A stretch of 64,000 nt of DNA from the NCBI RefSeq assembly GCF_024505145.1, contig NZ_JANIAA010000021.1, forward strand, positions 62,001 to 126,000, in the 5' to 3' direction. The notes under the pieces were generated by a model, which was not told the DNA's origin, did not search any database, and worked only from the letters and a program-made list of their open reading frames with translations. The DNA comes from Streptomyces rugosispiralis. Its GTDB lineage: Bacteria > Actinomycetota > Actinomycetes > Streptomycetales > Streptomycetaceae. Within the stretch, counting starts at the first letter, position 1; every line of letters begins with the position of its first letter. A program made the position numbers and the translations under genes. Positions 45,859-53,493 of the stretch are shown here, in pieces.

Positions 45859-46309
45859 GAGCGGTACCGCTGAGCGGGAAGCCACCGATCTGCGGGCCGC
45901 CGCGGCCGACTTCACCTGGCTGCTGGACCGATTCGCCACCCAGACCGCCGGTGTCGTCGACGCCATCGCGGTCTCCTCCGACGGTCTGCTGATCGCCGTC
46001 TCCCAACTGCGGGAACAGGCCGACTCCGAGCGGCTCGCCGCGATCGTCTCCGGTGTCACCAGCCTCGCCGCCGGCGCCTCCGGAAACTACGGCCTGGGCG
46101 ATCTCAACAAGGTCATCATCGATCTCGAGGGCGGCCATGTACTGGTGTCGTCCATCGGCTGCGGTGCCGTGCTCGGCGTGGTGACCACGAAGGAGGCGAA
46201 GCTGGGCAACATCGCGTATGAGATGACCCTCTTCGCCAACCGGGCCGGGACCGCGCTCACCCCGCAGCTCGTCATGGAGCTGAAGAAGAGCGCCGGGTCC
46301 GTCGGCTGA
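45839..46309 (+). CDS. Conservon protein CvnB (roadblock/LC7 domain)
   Basis: A 156-residue protein of the roadblock/LC7 family: DFTWLLDRFATQTAGVVDAI, AVSSDGLLIAVS, then KVIIDLEGGHVLVSSIGCGA and TKEAKLGNIAYEMTLFANR. In conservons CvnB is thought to act as a regulator or GAP-like partner of the CvnD GTPase. GTG 45839 has GGAAGGAG 8-15 bases upstream and lies within the end of cvnA. Confidence 0.92.
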   Translation: MTTPTDKSGTAEREATDLRAAAADFTWLLDRFATQTAGVVDAIAVSSDGLLIAVSQLREQADSERLAAIVSGVTSLAAGASGNYGLGDLNKVIIDLEGGHVLVSSIGCGAVLGVVTTKEAKLGNIAYEMTLFANRAGTALTPQLVMELKKSAGSVG

Positions 46310-46343
46310 CGGGGCGAGCGGCGCATGGAGGAGGGGGGTCGAG

Positions 46344-46988
46344 ATGGTCGCCGGTGAACCGGTACCGCACGATGCGGTACCGCACGATGCGGCAGCGCGG
46401 GAGGCGGCGGGGCACGAGGCGGAGGACGGCGTCCGGGCCGCCCCGGAGCCGCCCGAGCCGGTCGAACGGACCGGGCCCGGGGAGACGCCGGAGCGGGACG
46501 GGCCCGTAGGGGCGGCCGGGCAGGCCGACCGCCCCGAAGCGCGGCCGGAGCCGCCCGAGCCCGTCGAGGCGCCCGAACTCGTCGAGCTGTCCGGGCCCGT
46601 CGAGCCCGCCGTCCGTGCTTCCGCCGTCCGCCCGTTCCTGCTGACCGCGGGCAGGGTGGCCGGGAGCGGCGCCGCGCCACCGCTCCCGGTCGAGACCCAG
46701 ATCGTGGCGACGCCGGACGGGCTGTCCGCCCTGCGGTCGCTCGCCTTCGAACGCCGCGACATCGTCGCCGCCTGCCGACGTCCCCAGTCGGTGGCGGAGC
46801 TGGCCGCCCGGCTGCACTTGCACCTCAACGTGGTCCGGGTCCTCGCGGAGGACCTGTGCGCCGCGGGACATCTGGCGGTCCACGTCCCGAACGCCGGGAC
46901 CGTCCACGACATCTCCGTACTGCGAAGGGTTATCGATGGTCTCCGTGCCGTCCCCGACTCACGGGGCTCACTCCGCGACAGCGGTTGA
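46344..46988 (+). CDS. Conservon protein CvnC (DUF742) with Pro/Glu-rich N-terminal extension
   Basis: A 214-residue protein. The DUF742 winged-helix core occupies the last 125 residues: RPFLLTAGRVAGSG, VETQIVATPDGLSALRSLAF, RRDIVAACRRPQSVAELAARL then HLNVVRVLAEDLCAAGHL. The first 90 residues are repetitive Glu/Pro/Val/Arg, about twice the normal family length. ATG 46344 follows GGAGGGGGG. It overlaps cvnD by 53 bases. Confidence 0.9.
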   Translation: MVAGEPVPHDAVPHDAAAREAAGHEAEDGVRAAPEPPEPVERTGPGETPERDGPVGAAGQADRPEARPEPPEPVEAPELVELSGPVEPAVRASAVRPFLLTAGRVAGSGAAPPLPVETQIVATPDGLSALRSLAFERRDIVAACRRPQSVAELAARLHLHLNVVRVLAEDLCAAGHLAVHVPNAGTVHDISVLRRVIDGLRAVPDSRGSLRDSG

Positions 46989-47553
46989 AGAACCGCCACT
47001 GCCGGTCAAGCTGGTCATCGCCGGTGGCTTCGGGGTCGGCAAGACCACGGCGGTGGGCGCGATCTCCGAGATCCGGCCGCTGACCACGGAGGCGCTGATC
47101 ACGGAGGTCGCGGCGGGCGTGGACGACCTCACCCACACCCCCGGCAAGACCACCACCACGGTCGCCATGGACTTCGGCGTGATCACCATCGACCCGAAGC
47201 TGAAGCTGTATCTGTTCGGCACGCCGGGCCAGGACCGCTTCGGCTTCATGTGGGACGACGTGGTCGAGGGCGCACTCGGCGGCCTGGTGATCGTGGACAC
47301 CCGCCGTCTGGACGACTGCTACGCGGCGGTGGACTACTTCGAGCACAAGGACATCCCCTTCGCCGTGGCCATCAACGCCTTCGACGGCGAGGTCCAGCAC
47401 GATCTGGACGAGGTCCGCTGGGCCCTGGACATCTCCGAGCACGTTCCGCTGATCGTCTTCGACGCCCGTGAGACGGGTTCGGTCCGCGACGCGCTCCTGG
47501 TCGTCCTCGACGTGGCCCTGTCCCGCGCCCAGTCCGCCGCCAACCCGGTCTGA
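46936..47553 (+). CDS. Conservon GTP-binding protein CvnD
   Basis: A 205-residue Ras-like GTPase of the MglA/CvnD class. P-loop GGFGVGKTTAVG, switch region GKTTTTVAMDFGVI, G3-like LFGTPGQDRFGFMW (PGQ in place of DxxG, as usual in this family) and AINAFDGE in the place of NKxD. It would be switched by the CvnB/CvnC proteins and report the CvnA sensor state. ATG 46936 has AAGGG 9-13 bases upstream. Confidence 0.92.
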   Translation: MVSVPSPTHGAHSATAVEEPPLPVKLVIAGGFGVGKTTAVGAISEIRPLTTEALITEVAAGVDDLTHTPGKTTTTVAMDFGVITIDPKLKLYLFGTPGQDRFGFMWDDVVEGALGGLVIVDTRRLDDCYAAVDYFEHKDIPFAVAINAFDGEVQHDLDEVRWALDISEHVPLIVFDARETGSVRDALLVVLDVALSRAQSAANPV

Positions 47554-47569
47554 CGGGACGCAGCGGAAC

Positions 47570-47882
47570 GGCCGGCGACACCGACGACGATCCTCCGATC
47601 CCCCAAGACGAGCGTGACGGCCCCGGACAGGACCGTGAACCAGTCCCTGCCCGGATGGACCTTCAGCGCCTCGGCGCTGGCCGGAGCCGGTTTGGTGAGG
47701 CGCAGCTTGGCCACGGTGACCCCGGGCTGCCGGTTCAGCATCCAGGTGGTCAGCCCGCGCGCCGCGTCATGCTGCGGCCGGATGATCACGTCGCCGTCGG
47801 CGGTCGACTCCACCAGCTGATCCAGACTGGTCCCCAGGGCCCGCGCTATCGCGCTCAACTGATGCGCTGCCCTCTTGCGTCA
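47570..47882 (-). pseudogene. Remnant of an XRE/cupin regulator
   Basis: On the minus strand 47862 to about 47575 reads as the middle of an XRE-cupin regulator: end of the HTH (HQLSAIARALGTSLDQLVES), linker, then the cupin start (TTWMLNRQPGVTVAKLRL, HPGRDWFTVLSGAVTLVLGD, RRIVVG). The first HTH helices are missing (a stop precedes the fragment) and the cupin breaks off into the antisense of cvnD. Both ends are lost, so the gene is dead. Confidence 0.65.
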
Positions 47883-47891
47883 TACGCAAGA
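47873..47891. promoter_or_regulatory. Operator-like palindrome TCTTGCGT-CAT-ACGCAAGA
   Basis: A perfect inverted repeat with 8-base arms, at the broken end of the regulator remnant and 40 bases upstream of the methyltransferase start. It is probably the operator once bound by the lost XRE-type regulator, or part of the methyltransferase promoter. Confidence 0.55.
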
Positions 47892-47930
47892 TGGTATGTC
47901 GTTGAGGCAAGGTCCACTTACGCTCGAAAC

Positions 47931-48806
47931 ATGACGGACCACCACCACGAGCACCACCACGAGCACCATCACCATCACCACGGCGACGCGGGCGACTCGG
48001 GCTGGGCCGAACTCCTGGATCTCGACGCCGAAGTCCTGCACGCCTACCTGTCCGAAGTGACGTCTCGGCTGGCCCAGTTGACGCGCGACGACCCGCCCCG
48101 CCGCCTCCTCGACCTGGGCAGCGGCACCGGCACCGGAACCCTCGCCCTGCTCGGGCGCTTCGAGATCGCCGAGGCGATCGCCGTCGACCGGTCCCCCGAC
48201 CTCCTGGACCATCTGCGGGGCAAGGCCCGCGCACGCGGAGTGGCGGACCGCGTCCGAACCGTCCAGGCGGATCTCGACGGCACCTGGCCGGACTTCGGTC
48301 CCGTGGACCTGGTGTGGGCGTCGGCGTCCGTCCACCACCTCGCCGACCCCGACCGGGGCTTGCGCGAGGTCTTCGAGCGGCTGCGCCCCGGCGGTCTCCT
48401 GGCCGTGATCGAGATGGCCGGCTTCCCGCGCTTCCTCCCCGAGGACGTCGGCCGCGGGCGGCCCGGCCTGGAAGCCCGCTGCCACGCCGTACAGGCCCAG
48501 GAACACGCCGAGCGGATGCCGGAGCTGGGTTCCGACTGGGGCCCTCGCCTCTCCCGCGCCGGATTCACCGTCGTGACGGAACACCCCTTCGCCATCGATC
48601 TGCGTCCCCCGCTGCCCGAGCCCACCGGCCGCTACGCCCAGGCGTTCCTCCGCCGTATGCGGTCCCATGTGGCGGAGCGCCTGAGCCCCGAAGACCTGGC
48701 CACCCTCGACCACCTCATCGACAGCGACGGCCCGGACGGCGTGCTGCGACGCGACGACCTCGCCGTCCGCGCCGAGCGCACTCTGTGGGCGGCCCGCCGC
48801 CCGTGA
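47931..48806 (+). CDS. Class I SAM-dependent methyltransferase with His-rich N-terminus
   Basis: A 291-residue enzyme. The N-terminus has 12 His among residues 4-17 (DHHHEHHHEHHHHHHGD), a natural metal-binding-like tag. The Rossmann core follows: LLDLGSGTGTGTLAL (motif I), AIAVDRSPDLLDHL, VRTVQADLDGTWPDFG, DLVWASASVHHLADPDRGL and LRPGGLLAVIEM. Substrate is unknown. ATG 47931 lacks a strong ribosome-binding site (AAGG at -21). It might participate in a metal or metalloid response, which is inference from the His tract only. Confidence 0.8.
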   Translation: MTDHHHEHHHEHHHHHHGDAGDSGWAELLDLDAEVLHAYLSEVTSRLAQLTRDDPPRRLLDLGSGTGTGTLALLGRFEIAEAIAVDRSPDLLDHLRGKARARGVADRVRTVQADLDGTWPDFGPVDLVWASASVHHLADPDRGLREVFERLRPGGLLAVIEMAGFPRFLPEDVGRGRPGLEARCHAVQAQEHAERMPELGSDWGPRLSRAGFTVVTEHPFAIDLRPPLPEPTGRYAQAFLRRMRSHVAERLSPEDLATLDHLIDSDGPDGVLRRDDLAVRAERTLWAARRP

Positions 48807-48810
48807 CCCG

Positions 48811-49518
48811 TCAACGGGCCGGCGGAAGCCCGAGGAAGTCGGCGAGCTGTTCGATCGCGTGGTCGAAGAACTCGTCCGTGGGGTCCACGCTGCCGACGAA
48901 CTGACCGAACAGCTCGAAGCTCAGCATCCCGAACAACTGCGTCCACACCACGATGCCGCGGTTGAGCGTCTCCAGCGGCAGATCCGGCGCGATCCGCTCG
49001 CCGTCCGGCGCGACCAGCTCGCCCAGTGCCCGCAACTGACCGGCCAGGCCGTCGGTCAGGGGCGGGCCTTCGAACGCGGGCACGGGGTTCGTCTCCCGCA
49101 GGAGCCTGATCAGGACCAGCGGTACGCGCGCCGCCGAGGCGACCGTGTCCTGCGGGGCGGCGTATCCCGGGATCGGCGAACCGTAGATCAGGGCGTACTC
49201 ATGCGGGTTGGCCCGCGCCCAGTCCCGGACCGCGTGACACGCCTTGCGCCAGCGCTCCCGCGGCGCGCCCCCCTCCGCGGCCTTCTCCGCCTGCTCGCCC
49301 ATCGCGTCGTACGCGTCGATGATCAACGCGGTGAGCAGCTCGTCCCTGCTGGCGAAGTAGCGGTAGAGGGCCGACGACACCATGCCCAGCTCCCGGGCGA
49401 CCGAGCGCAACGAGAGTTTCTGGGCGCCGTCCACCGCGAGCTGTCGCCGGGCCTCGTTCTTGATCTCCTGCGTGAGCTCCGCCCGAGCCCGGTCCCTGGC
49501 TGTCCGACTGGCGTTCAT
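48811..49518 (-). CDS. TetR family regulator, controls the divergent oxidoreductase
   Basis: A 235-residue repressor. HTH at residues 20-65: EARRQLAVDGAQKLSLRSVA, RELGMVSSALYRYFASRDEL. The C-terminal part matches the TetR_C_13/33-like pattern (DWARANPHEYALIYGSPIPGY, FGMLSFELFGQFVGSVDPTD). Two 15-bp palindromes in the spacer to the divergent gene (49558-49572 and 49611-49625) are the expected operators. Confidence 0.9.
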   Translation of the reverse strand: MNASRTARDRARAELTQEIKNEARRQLAVDGAQKLSLRSVARELGMVSSALYRYFASRDELLTALIIDAYDAMGEQAEKAAEGGAPRERWRKACHAVRDWARANPHEYALIYGSPIPGYAAPQDTVASAARVPLVLIRLLRETNPVPAFEGPPLTDGLAGQLRALGELVAPDGERIAPDLPLETLNRGIVVWTQLFGMLSFELFGQFVGSVDPTDEFFDHAIEQLADFLGLPPAR

Positions 49519-49557
49519 ACCGACAGTGTGCCATGGACGAGAGCGGCGCACGACTCC

Positions 49558-49625
49558 GAGAGCACTGCTCTTGACTTGTGGGCGGGGTTCGGTGTTCAGT
49601 GATCTCAACAGAGAGCATTGCTCTC
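49558..49625. promoter_or_regulatory. Promoter flanked by two TetR-type palindromes
   Basis: GAGAGCACTGCTCTT (49558-49572) and GAGAGCATTGCTCTC (49611-49625) are copies of the same operator. TTGACT (49571-49576), 18 bases, TTCAGT (49595-49600) is a plausible promoter for the plus-strand gene; one operator overlaps the -35 and the other lies at about +4 to +18, ideal for repression. Confidence 0.75.
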
Positions 49626-49672
49626 GCCGCCTGAACACCACTCTCGCACGCCGGGAGTCGAAGAGGGATGAC

Positions 49673-50122
49673 ATGACCGAGCTCCGCAACCTCAAGCCCA
49701 GCAAGTTCGACAGGATCTTCAACGGCCTCGCCAAGCGCCTGACGAAGCTCGGCATCGGCCTGGCCGGGAGCCAGATCCTGGCCGTTCGCGGCCGTAAGAG
49801 CGGCGAGTGGCGCACCACCCCGGTCAACCCGCTCACCCTGCACGGCGAGCGCTACCTCGTCGCCCCGCGCGGCCACACCCAGTGGGTGCGCAATATGCGC
49901 GCGGCCGGCGGCGGCGAACTGCGGCTGGGCCGCAGGGTGGAGCCGTTCACCGCCGTCGAGGTCGAGGACGGCGTGAAGCCGGAGATCCTGCGGCTGTACC
50001 TGAAGAAGTGGGCGTGGGAGGTCGGCCGCTTCTTCGACGGTGTCGACGCGCAATCGAGCGACGAGAAGCTGCTGGAGATCGCGCCTGGATTCCCGGTGTT
50101 CAGGATCAGCGCGCGGGGCTGA
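49673..50122 (+). CDS. F420(deazaflavin)-dependent nitroreductase-family oxidoreductase (Ddn-like)
   Basis: A 149-residue protein of the split-barrel Ddn/FDOR-B class: LAGSQILAVRGRKSGEWRTTP, NPLTLHGERYLVAPRGHTQW and VRNMRAAGGGELRLGRR, then the C-terminal FPVFRI. The GRKSG and W-VRN-RAAG motifs are those that bind F420 in relatives. ATG 49673 follows a GAGGGA at about -10. It heads an operon-like series with an SRPBCC protein and a P450, under the TetR gene opposite. Confidence 0.88.
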   Translation: MTELRNLKPSKFDRIFNGLAKRLTKLGIGLAGSQILAVRGRKSGEWRTTPVNPLTLHGERYLVAPRGHTQWVRNMRAAGGGELRLGRRVEPFTAVEVEDGVKPEILRLYLKKWAWEVGRFFDGVDAQSSDEKLLEIAPGFPVFRISARG

Positions 50123-50194
50123 CCCGCGGGCCGCCTCCCCTCGACGCGTTCCACCGACCGCTTTACCCAACTCGCCCACGACGAAGGGAAACCC

Positions 50195-50878
50195 ATGTCC
50201 GGCAACCGCCCGTCGCCCTCGCGGAACCACGTACGCACCACCGCGCTCACGATCGCGCTCGCCGCCGCGGGCGTACTCGGGACGGCCGCCCCGCAGGCCC
50301 AAGCCGCACCAGCGAGAGCGAAGGCCGCCCAGGCCGCCCACCACAACGACCCCTCCACCTGCCGCGGCGAGGGCGTCGACCCCACGGCCCGGATCCGCTA
50401 CCGGTCCGACGTCGTGATCAAGGCTCCGCTGAGCACCGTCTTCGCGCTGCAGACCGACGTGGAGCGCTGGCCGGGCTGGCAGCCCTCCGTCCGCACCATG
50501 GAACGCCTCGACCCCGGCCCGCTCCGGAAGGGTTCCCGGTTCCGGTGGACCACCCCGGCGCCGGCCACCCCGACCACCCCCGCCACCACCCTCGACATCA
50601 CCTCCACCGTTCATCAGCTCAAGCGCGACTCCTGCATCCGGTGGAGCGGACCCGCGATCGGCGAAGGGCTGCGCATCGACGAGGGCGTCCATGTGTGGAC
50701 CTTCACCAAGGTCGGGGGAGGCGTCCGGGTCCACACCGAGGAAACGTGGCGGGGCGACCAGGTCGAAGCGGATGTCCCCACCGCGACCGAGGCCCTGGGC
50801 CAGGGCCTCGAAGCGTGGTTGAGCGATCTGAAGACCACCGCCGAGGCCGCCAACCGCCATGACCGGCGGCCTCTTTGA
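50195..50878 (+). CDS. Secreted SRPBCC family protein
   Basis: A 227-residue preprotein. A signal peptide (ALTIALAAAGVLGTAAPQAQA) precedes an SRPBCC (START-like) ligand-binding domain: RYRSDVVIKAPLSTVFALQT, DVERWPGWQPSVRTMERLD, then HVWTFTKVGGGVRVHTEETW. Polyketide-cyclase-like proteins of this fold bind hydrophobic molecules; an exported version is uncommon. ATG 50195 has GAAGGGA 8-14 bases upstream. Confidence 0.82.
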   Translation: MSGNRPSPSRNHVRTTALTIALAAAGVLGTAAPQAQAAPARAKAAQAAHHNDPSTCRGEGVDPTARIRYRSDVVIKAPLSTVFALQTDVERWPGWQPSVRTMERLDPGPLRKGSRFRWTTPAPATPTTPATTLDITSTVHQLKRDSCIRWSGPAIGEGLRIDEGVHVWTFTKVGGGVRVHTEETWRGDQVEADVPTATEALGQGLEAWLSDLKTTAEAANRHDRRPL

Positions 50879-50938
50879 CTTCACCCATGAGTGATGCATA
50901 ACTGTTCGCCGCAGGTCGTACGGCTCTGGAGGCGCTCC

Positions 50939-52207
50939 GTGGATGAAGCAGAAGTGGCGAACGAGACGAAACCGGAAGGCGCGGAGCCGGAAAGCGTGGA
51001 GCTGGAAGGCGCGAAACGGGAAGGCGCGAAGCCGGAAGGCGCGGAAGCACGCTGCCCCCTCGGCGACTTCCCGTTCGCCACCGAGCACCCCCTCGAACCG
51101 CCGAAGGAGTGGGCGGCGCTACGGGCGGAGGGCTGCCCCATCCCGGAGCTGAGGCTGCGCTCCACCGGCGCCCCGGTGCGGGTGCTGACCCGGTACGAGG
51201 ATGTGCACGCGATGCTGTCCGATCCCCGCTTCCCCCGTGACGTGAGCGAGGCGGGGCCGGACGGGACCGGCACGGGCGAACGGCACCAGCGCTGGCGGCG
51301 CCTGGTGGGCCAGGCGCTCACCGCCAAGCGGGTCACCGCGCTCCGCCCCCGGATCGTCACCATCGGCCACGCCCTGGTGGACGCGATGGAGGCCGGCCCG
51401 ACCCCCGCCGACCTCTGGGCTGGTTTCGCGTATCCGTTCCCGGCGCGGGTGGTCGGCGCCCTGCTGGGCGTACCGGAGGCGGACTGGGACCGCTTCGCGT
51501 ACTGGTCGGGCGCCCTGTTCGGCGGGGACCGCTACGGCGAACAGGAGACCCGCACCGCCCGCGAGGAGCTTCTGGTGTATCTGGGTGAGCATGTGGCCCG
51601 GACGCGGAGCGCACCGGGAGACGACCTGCTCAGCAAGCTGATCGAGATCACCGACGCCGCCGACCCCCGCCCGCCCGAGGCGGTCCTGGTCCAGATCGCG
51701 CAGGGCCTGATGCACGCCGGGCACGAGACGACGTCCAGCGTCATCGGGAAGCTGGTCCCGGTCCTGCTGGACGACCGCTCCCGCTGGCAGCGCCTGCTGG
51801 ACGACCGCTCCCTGATCCGCCCGGCCGTCGAGGAGTTGCTGCGCTTCGACGTCAACCGCGGTCCGGGCATGCCGCGTTATCTGACGGAGGACGCCCGACT
51901 GGGCGGCGAGGTGATCCCGAAGGGCAGCACCACCGTGTCGGTCGTGGCCTCCGCCAACCGCGACGAGCGGATGTTCCCCGACCCGGACCACCTGGACCTG
52001 ACCCGCACCCCCAACCGTCACCTCGCCTTCGGTGCCGGCGCCCACTCCTGCATAGGCCAGGCCCTGGCCCGCACCGAACTGCACGTCGCCCTGGAAACCC
52101 TCCTGGACCGCCTCCCCGGCCTGGCCCTGGCCGTCCCGTCCGCCGAGCTGGCGCGCCGCGCCGGAGTGCTCACGGACAGCTTCGAGCAGGTCCCGGTGGT
52201 GTGGTGA
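50939..52207 (+). CDS. Cytochrome P450
   Basis: A 422-residue soluble P450. Oxygen-activation motif AGHETTSS in the I helix, ExxR in EELLRFDVNRG, and heme-binding FGAGAHSCIGQALART (Cys ligand about 370). The first 35 residues are charged repeats (KPEGAE, LEGAKREGAK) encoded by near 15-base repeats and are not family sequence. GTG 50939 has GGAGG 8-12 bases upstream, better than the GTG 50891 start. No ferredoxin is adjacent. The nearest bacterial relatives of this type include CYP105/107-like enzymes; substrate unknown. Confidence 0.92.
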   Translation: MDEAEVANETKPEGAEPESVELEGAKREGAKPEGAEARCPLGDFPFATEHPLEPPKEWAALRAEGCPIPELRLRSTGAPVRVLTRYEDVHAMLSDPRFPRDVSEAGPDGTGTGERHQRWRRLVGQALTAKRVTALRPRIVTIGHALVDAMEAGPTPADLWAGFAYPFPARVVGALLGVPEADWDRFAYWSGALFGGDRYGEQETRTAREELLVYLGEHVARTRSAPGDDLLSKLIEITDAADPRPPEAVLVQIAQGLMHAGHETTSSVIGKLVPVLLDDRSRWQRLLDDRSLIRPAVEELLRFDVNRGPGMPRYLTEDARLGGEVIPKGSTTVSVVASANRDERMFPDPDHLDLTRTPNRHLAFGAGAHSCIGQALARTELHVALETLLDRLPGLALAVPSAELARRAGVLTDSFEQVPVVW

Positions 52208-52286
52208 CGACCGCCGACCGGCTCCGGGGCTCCGGGGCTGACGACCTTGTCGCGGGGGCTAGTGGCTGTCGGGCACCGACGTGTGG

Positions 52287-52583
52287 TCAGCCGCCGAAGG
52301 ACCAGAGAAGGGCGGTGAAGCCGACGAACCCAACGGCGCCGAGGGCGGTTCCGGCGACGGCGATCCACAGCCGCCCGACCCCGCGGCGGGCATGGTGAAC
52401 ACCCATGGCCCCGAGAACGACGGCAAGCGCCCCGGCGATGATCGTCCACGGCAGAGTGACGAGCACGAGCGCGGGCACCCACGCGCCCACGACGGAGAAC
52501 ACACCGAGAACAAGCGCGGTGGGCCCCAACGCGACGGCGGGCGAGTCACTTCCCCCGGCCCCGGACACGGTCGACTCGGACAT
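52287..52583 (-). CDS. DUF4190-like membrane protein
   Basis: A 98-residue protein with two to three TM segments: LGPTALVLGVFSVVGAWVPA, LVTLPWTIIAGALAVVLGAMG and LWIAVAGTALGAVGFVGFTALLW. The Gly-Ala rich first pair separated by a G-x-HHARR loop is the DUF4190 pattern. ATG 52583 is preceded by GGGGG at about -12. Role unknown. Confidence 0.7.
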   Translation of the reverse strand: MSESTVSGAGGSDSPAVALGPTALVLGVFSVVGAWVPALVLVTLPWTIIAGALAVVLGAMGVHHARRGVGRLWIAVAGTALGAVGFVGFTALLWSFGG

Positions 52584-52707
52584 GACCTGCACCCCCATGG
52601 GATGGGTTCCTGTTCCGCACCGATCGTACCGATGGGGGCGCGGCCGACCGATGGGGGCCGGGCGTGATCGGGGTTTGCGCAGCGTGGCCCCTTGGCGGTG
52701 CGGACCT

Positions 52708-52800
52708 TCACTTCCGGTCGGGGACCAGCCGGAACATTCCGGCGGCCGCCTCGCGGATGGCGTCGCGACGAGCGGCCACGCTGTCCATGGGCGGGCTCAC
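52708..52800 (-). CDS. Possible 30-residue ORF after a TetR gene
   Basis: GTG 52800 to TGA 52708 would encode a basic helical peptide containing MDSVAARRDAIREAAAGMFR. It lies 16 bases downstream of the TetR stop, with no ribosome-binding site. It could be a decayed gene end or a genuine microprotein. Confidence 0.2.
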   Translation of the reverse strand: MSPPMDSVAARRDAIREAAAGMFRLVPDRK

Positions 52801-52816
52801 AAGCCGGGTGTCAGGG

Positions 52817-53410
52817 CTACGGCTTCCGTACGGCGTCGGCGATGACGGTGGTGACCATCTTGCGGACGGCCCCGGCGTCCGGCGGCGCGGCTTCGCGGTC
52901 CGCGAAGAGCAGATGCCCGGCCCCGATCACCGTGGGGGCGAGCGCGTCGATGTCGGCGTCGGCCGCGATGCGCCCCCGCTCCCGCTCGGCGGTGAGGTAG
53001 GAGGCGATCATGGCCGTGGCTTCCGTCAGGAGCGGCACGCCGGTCGGTGTGGTCTCGCGGAGCCGGGCGCGTAGTTCGTCCCGCGAGGTGACGAGGCTGA
53101 CGATGGCCACGGCGACCGACTCGAACAGGGTGGTCAGCGCGGCGGCGAGGCGGTCGGCCACGCTGCCGGTCCCGGCGGCGTCGCGCAGGGCGGCGGACTG
53201 GTGGTCGAGCCGGGCGACGCGATCCCGTACGAGCTCGGCGAGGAAGGCGTCGAAGTCGGCGAAGTGCCGGTGCAGAACGCCCTTCGCGCAGTTCGCCTCC
53301 GTGGTGACCGCCCGACTGGTCAGCGCGCTCGGCCCGTCCCGGAGCAGGACTCGCTCGGCGGCCTGGAACAACTGCTCGCGTACGTCACGCATGGCCACCC
53401 CTGTTGGCAC
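52817..53410 (-). CDS. TetR family regulator, divergent from a methyltransferase
   Basis: A 197-residue repressor. HTH at residues 10-50: AAERVLLRDGPSALTSRAVT, TEANCAKGVLHRHFADFDAFL. C-terminal helical ligand domain with ATAMIASYLTAERERGRIAA. GTG 53410 has GAGGAGGG 9-16 bases upstream; ATG 53392 is the alternative. Two perfect palindromes between this gene and the methyltransferase (53454-53493) are the likely operators. Confidence 0.9.
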   Translation of the reverse strand: MPTGVAMRDVREQLFQAAERVLLRDGPSALTSRAVTTEANCAKGVLHRHFADFDAFLAELVRDRVARLDHQSAALRDAAGTGSVADRLAAALTTLFESVAVAIVSLVTSRDELRARLRETTPTGVPLLTEATAMIASYLTAERERGRIAADADIDALAPTVIGAGHLLFADREAAPPDAGAVRKMVTTVIADAVRKP

Positions 53411-53448
53411 CGTGCGTCCCTCCTCACCTCGCTTGTGCGCCCGCCCGG

Positions 53449-53493
53449 TTGACGAGTGGGCAAGTGCCCACTCATAGTGGGCGCATGCCCACT
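53449..53493 (+). promoter_or_regulatory. TetR-controlled promoter with leaderless start
   Basis: GAGTGGGC-AAGT-GCCCACTC (53454-53473) and AGTGGGC-GCAT-GCCCACT (53476-53493) are palindromes repeated with a 22-base period. TTGACG (53449-53454), 18 bases, CATAGT (53473-53478) is a good promoter whose transcription start falls on the A of ATG 53485. The first operator fills the spacer, the second covers the start. Confidence 0.75.
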
